From Candidatus Lloydbacteria bacterium RIFCSPLOWO2_02_FULL_54_12 (GTDB lineage Bacteria; Patescibacteriota; Minisyncoccia; Phycocordibacterales; UBA6899): a stretch of DNA of 6,292 bases. This document shows, one piece after another, positions 5,295-6,292 of the stretch. Position numbers and translations under genes: made by a program. How positions within the stretch are numbered: position 1 is the first letter of the stretch; each line of letters begins with the position of its first letter. The notes under the pieces were generated by a model. That model did no database searches, was not told the DNA's origin, and saw only the letters and a list, made by a program, of their open reading frames with translations. Location: the NCBI GenBank assembly GCA_001819095.1, contig MHLS01000008.1, positions 10,917-17,208 on the forward strand. Direction: 5' to 3'.

Positions 5295-6069
5295 CCCACA
5301 CGACGAACGTGAAGACGCGGTCACCGTTCTTGAGGTCTTTCACATAGAGGGAAGGCTTGTCTTCACCGACTTTGCTCACTGCGCGGCCCCAATCGCTCGG
5401 GCGGTCGCCTTCGTCCGACGAGGCGCTCGCTGTCGAGGTGAGTGCCGTGGCGACGCTATCAACATGCGCGTAGATCGTCTCGAGCATTTCGTAATCGTGT
5501 GCATTCGGATGCTGGTTTGAAGCCGGTGAGCTCGTATAGTCCATGCAGGTGCCAAGATTCAGGTTGGTGAACGTCTCATCCTGATGATCGAGCCCGATTG
5601 TGTGTCCTACCTCCTGACACATCACGAGGTTCCTCCATGCGGGCGTGTTGTATTTCGCCGTGTTGAAGTAGGTGTCGTTCATCTTCACGGTGCCCTTGGT
5701 GATGTGTCCACTGGAAACCCAAACAGAGGCGATGCCGAGCCAGCCTTTCTTGCCGTAGGTCTTATTGCACACTTGGACCGTTCCGGCGACAGGCGAGCAA
5801 TCCAAACTCGCGGATTTGGATTTGTGCCGGAGCGCCGTACCGGGGACCACGCTCGTATCGAGGACCGACGAAGCGCTCCAGTCGCCCGAAGAAGTAACGA
5901 GGTAAGGATCCCACGCCGATGAAAGGTTGTCGCCGAGCGAAAGTGCGAACGGATTCGCCGTCCGCGCCCAGTGATATCCGCCCCACGAGTGATCCGCATT
6001 CGCGGCACCGACAAATGCACCGAGAAAAACGAGTGCACCCAACACTGCTACCGTTGTTTTGTTGAACAT
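5287..6069 (-). CDS. Secreted matrixin-like (M10/metzincin-type) metalloprotease with an altered zinc motif
   Basis: The protein has 260 residues. Residues 1-25 are a signal peptide (MFNKTTVAVLGALVFLGAFV, then AANA before Asp26). The catalytic-type region, about 26-205, carries CQEVGHTIGLDH (151-162), equivalent to the metzincin HExxHxxGxxH motif, and CMDY (175-178), which fits the Met-turn. E153, H156, G159 and H162 are present, but the first zinc-binding His is Gln152 (codon CAG). Four cysteines (91, 101, 151, 175) could form two disulfides, with C151 beside the active site. A Ser/Thr/Ala linker (about 206-220) leads to a small C-terminal segment ending FVVWAN. Expected role: cleavage of extracellular proteins, or peptide binding if the zinc site is dead. 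The gene has its own promoter and no Shine-Dalgarno, and its stop codon lies inside the 57-bp repeat array. Family placement is confident; activity is not. Confidence 0.88.
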   Translation of the reverse strand: MFNKTTVAVLGALVFLGAFVGAANADHSWGGYHWARTANPFALSLGDNLSSAWDPYLVTSSGDWSASSVLDTSVVPGTALRHKSKSASLDCSPVAGTVQVCNKTYGKKGWLGIASVWVSSGHITKGTVKMNDTYFNTAKYNTPAWRNLVMCQEVGHTIGLDHQDETFTNLNLGTCMDYTSSPASNQHPNAHDYEMLETIYAHVDSVATALTSTASASSDEGDRPSDWGRAVSKVGEDKPSLYVKDLKNGDRVFTFVVWAN

Positions 6070-6074
6070 AAATT

Positions 6075-6086
6075 ATTGTTTTTTTA
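6075..6086 (-). promoter_or_regulatory. A-rich TAAAAAAACAAT element before the protease start
   Basis: The 12-mer TAAAAAAACAAT lies 5 nt before the ATG, where a Shine-Dalgarno would normally be. The same 12-mer occurs at 4705-4716, running into the pyrE ATG. It may be an A-rich, unstructured ribosome-entry site that stands in for a Shine-Dalgarno. Confidence 0.4.
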
Positions 6087-6133
6087 TTAAGAAAAAATCG
6101 AGAGAAATCACCGACCGACCACCCCTTCGGGAG

Positions 6134-6161
6134 AGTATACCAGATTTTGAAATTAATGCAA
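6134..6161 (-). promoter_or_regulatory. Strong sigma-70-type promoter of the metalloprotease gene
   Basis: On the minus strand TTGCAT (6161-6156) is separated by 16 nt from TATACT (6139-6134), with TGG directly before the -10, giving an extended -10. Transcription would begin near 6127 and leave a leader of about 57 nt that starts with a small CCC/GGG hairpin and ends in the A-rich element before the ATG. Confidence 0.75.
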
Positions 6162-6292
6162 GGACAACATGTTATTCATCAAAAAGCGACACGAGGTATC
6201 AATAAACAGTGCCTGACCTGCTCTGTAGAAAACATCCTAGTTCATGCGGTACGCCAAACAACCATCACGTTGTAGGTAAATAATCGGAGCAT
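6162..6292. other. No clear feature; possible tail of an upstream minus-strand gene
   Basis: Upstream of the protease promoter I see no RNA gene, repeat or convincing coding start. Two minus-strand frames are open from the window edge and stop at TAG (6237-6239) and TGA (6242-6244), so the last 50 or so bases could be the 3' end of a gene lying outside the window. This is too short to judge. Confidence 0.3.

Noticed and set aside
4962..5312. Plus-strand repeat protein with 19-residue units (IFLRGVPLRK)
   Set aside because: Its frame is open only because the 57-bp repeat is a multiple of three; it runs through the terminator hairpin and into the 3' end of the protease gene on the other strand. 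Both strands give near-identical peptides because the unit is an inverted repeat.
5598..5616. Frameshift or misread as the cause of the Gln in the zinc motif
   Set aside because: The reading frame is intact on both sides and the codon is a clear CAG; only a single-base error could explain it, which cannot be decided from this sequence.

Overview
The window looks like a chromosomal piece from a Patescibacteria (Candidate Phyla Radiation) bacterium, most likely of the Parcubacteria type. This is an inference. It rests on the style of the C-terminal peptidoglycan-binding module in the 275-residue protein, on a run of small secreted or cell-surface proteins with no close textbook relatives, and on GC-rich genes that all lack a visible Shine-Dalgarno sequence. 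No ribosomal or other marker gene is present to prove it. Stops seen are TAA and TAG, with no in-frame TGA, so nothing points to a recoded genetic code.

All convincing genes lie on the minus strand and read from right to left. From 6292 down: about 150 bases with no clear gene; a strong extended -10 promoter (6134-6161); a secreted matrixin-like metalloprotease (5287-6069) whose zinc motif has Gln in place of the first His; an array of three perfect 57-bp tandem repeats, each holding a hairpin, that starts inside the last codons of that gene (5124-5294), plus a degenerate fourth copy (5084-5123); a strong terminator hairpin (5009-5036); a second extended -10 promoter; a highly structured leader of about 230 nt (4707-4936); an orotate phosphoribosyltransferase gene, pyrE (4203-4706); a secreted peptidoglycan-binding protein (3254-4081); a terminator-like hairpin; and a very large secreted protein made of Ig-like/FN3-like beta modules (3140 to beyond base 1, 1046 residues visible).

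The last two proteins share a signal peptide plus a domain of about 98 residues with two cysteines, aligned without gaps and about 64 percent identical. Inside it lies a 78-bp stretch that is almost identical in DNA. One protein joins this domain to a wall-binding module and the other joins it to a long beta-domain stalk. Together with the secreted protease this suggests a cell-surface locus, into which the cytoplasmic pyrE is inserted as an unrelated housekeeping or salvage gene.

The most unusual signals are the hairpin tandem array fused to the protease stop codon, the structured leader of pyrE with mutually exclusive stems, the duplicated two-cysteine domain with its sharply bounded DNA identity, and the altered protease active site.
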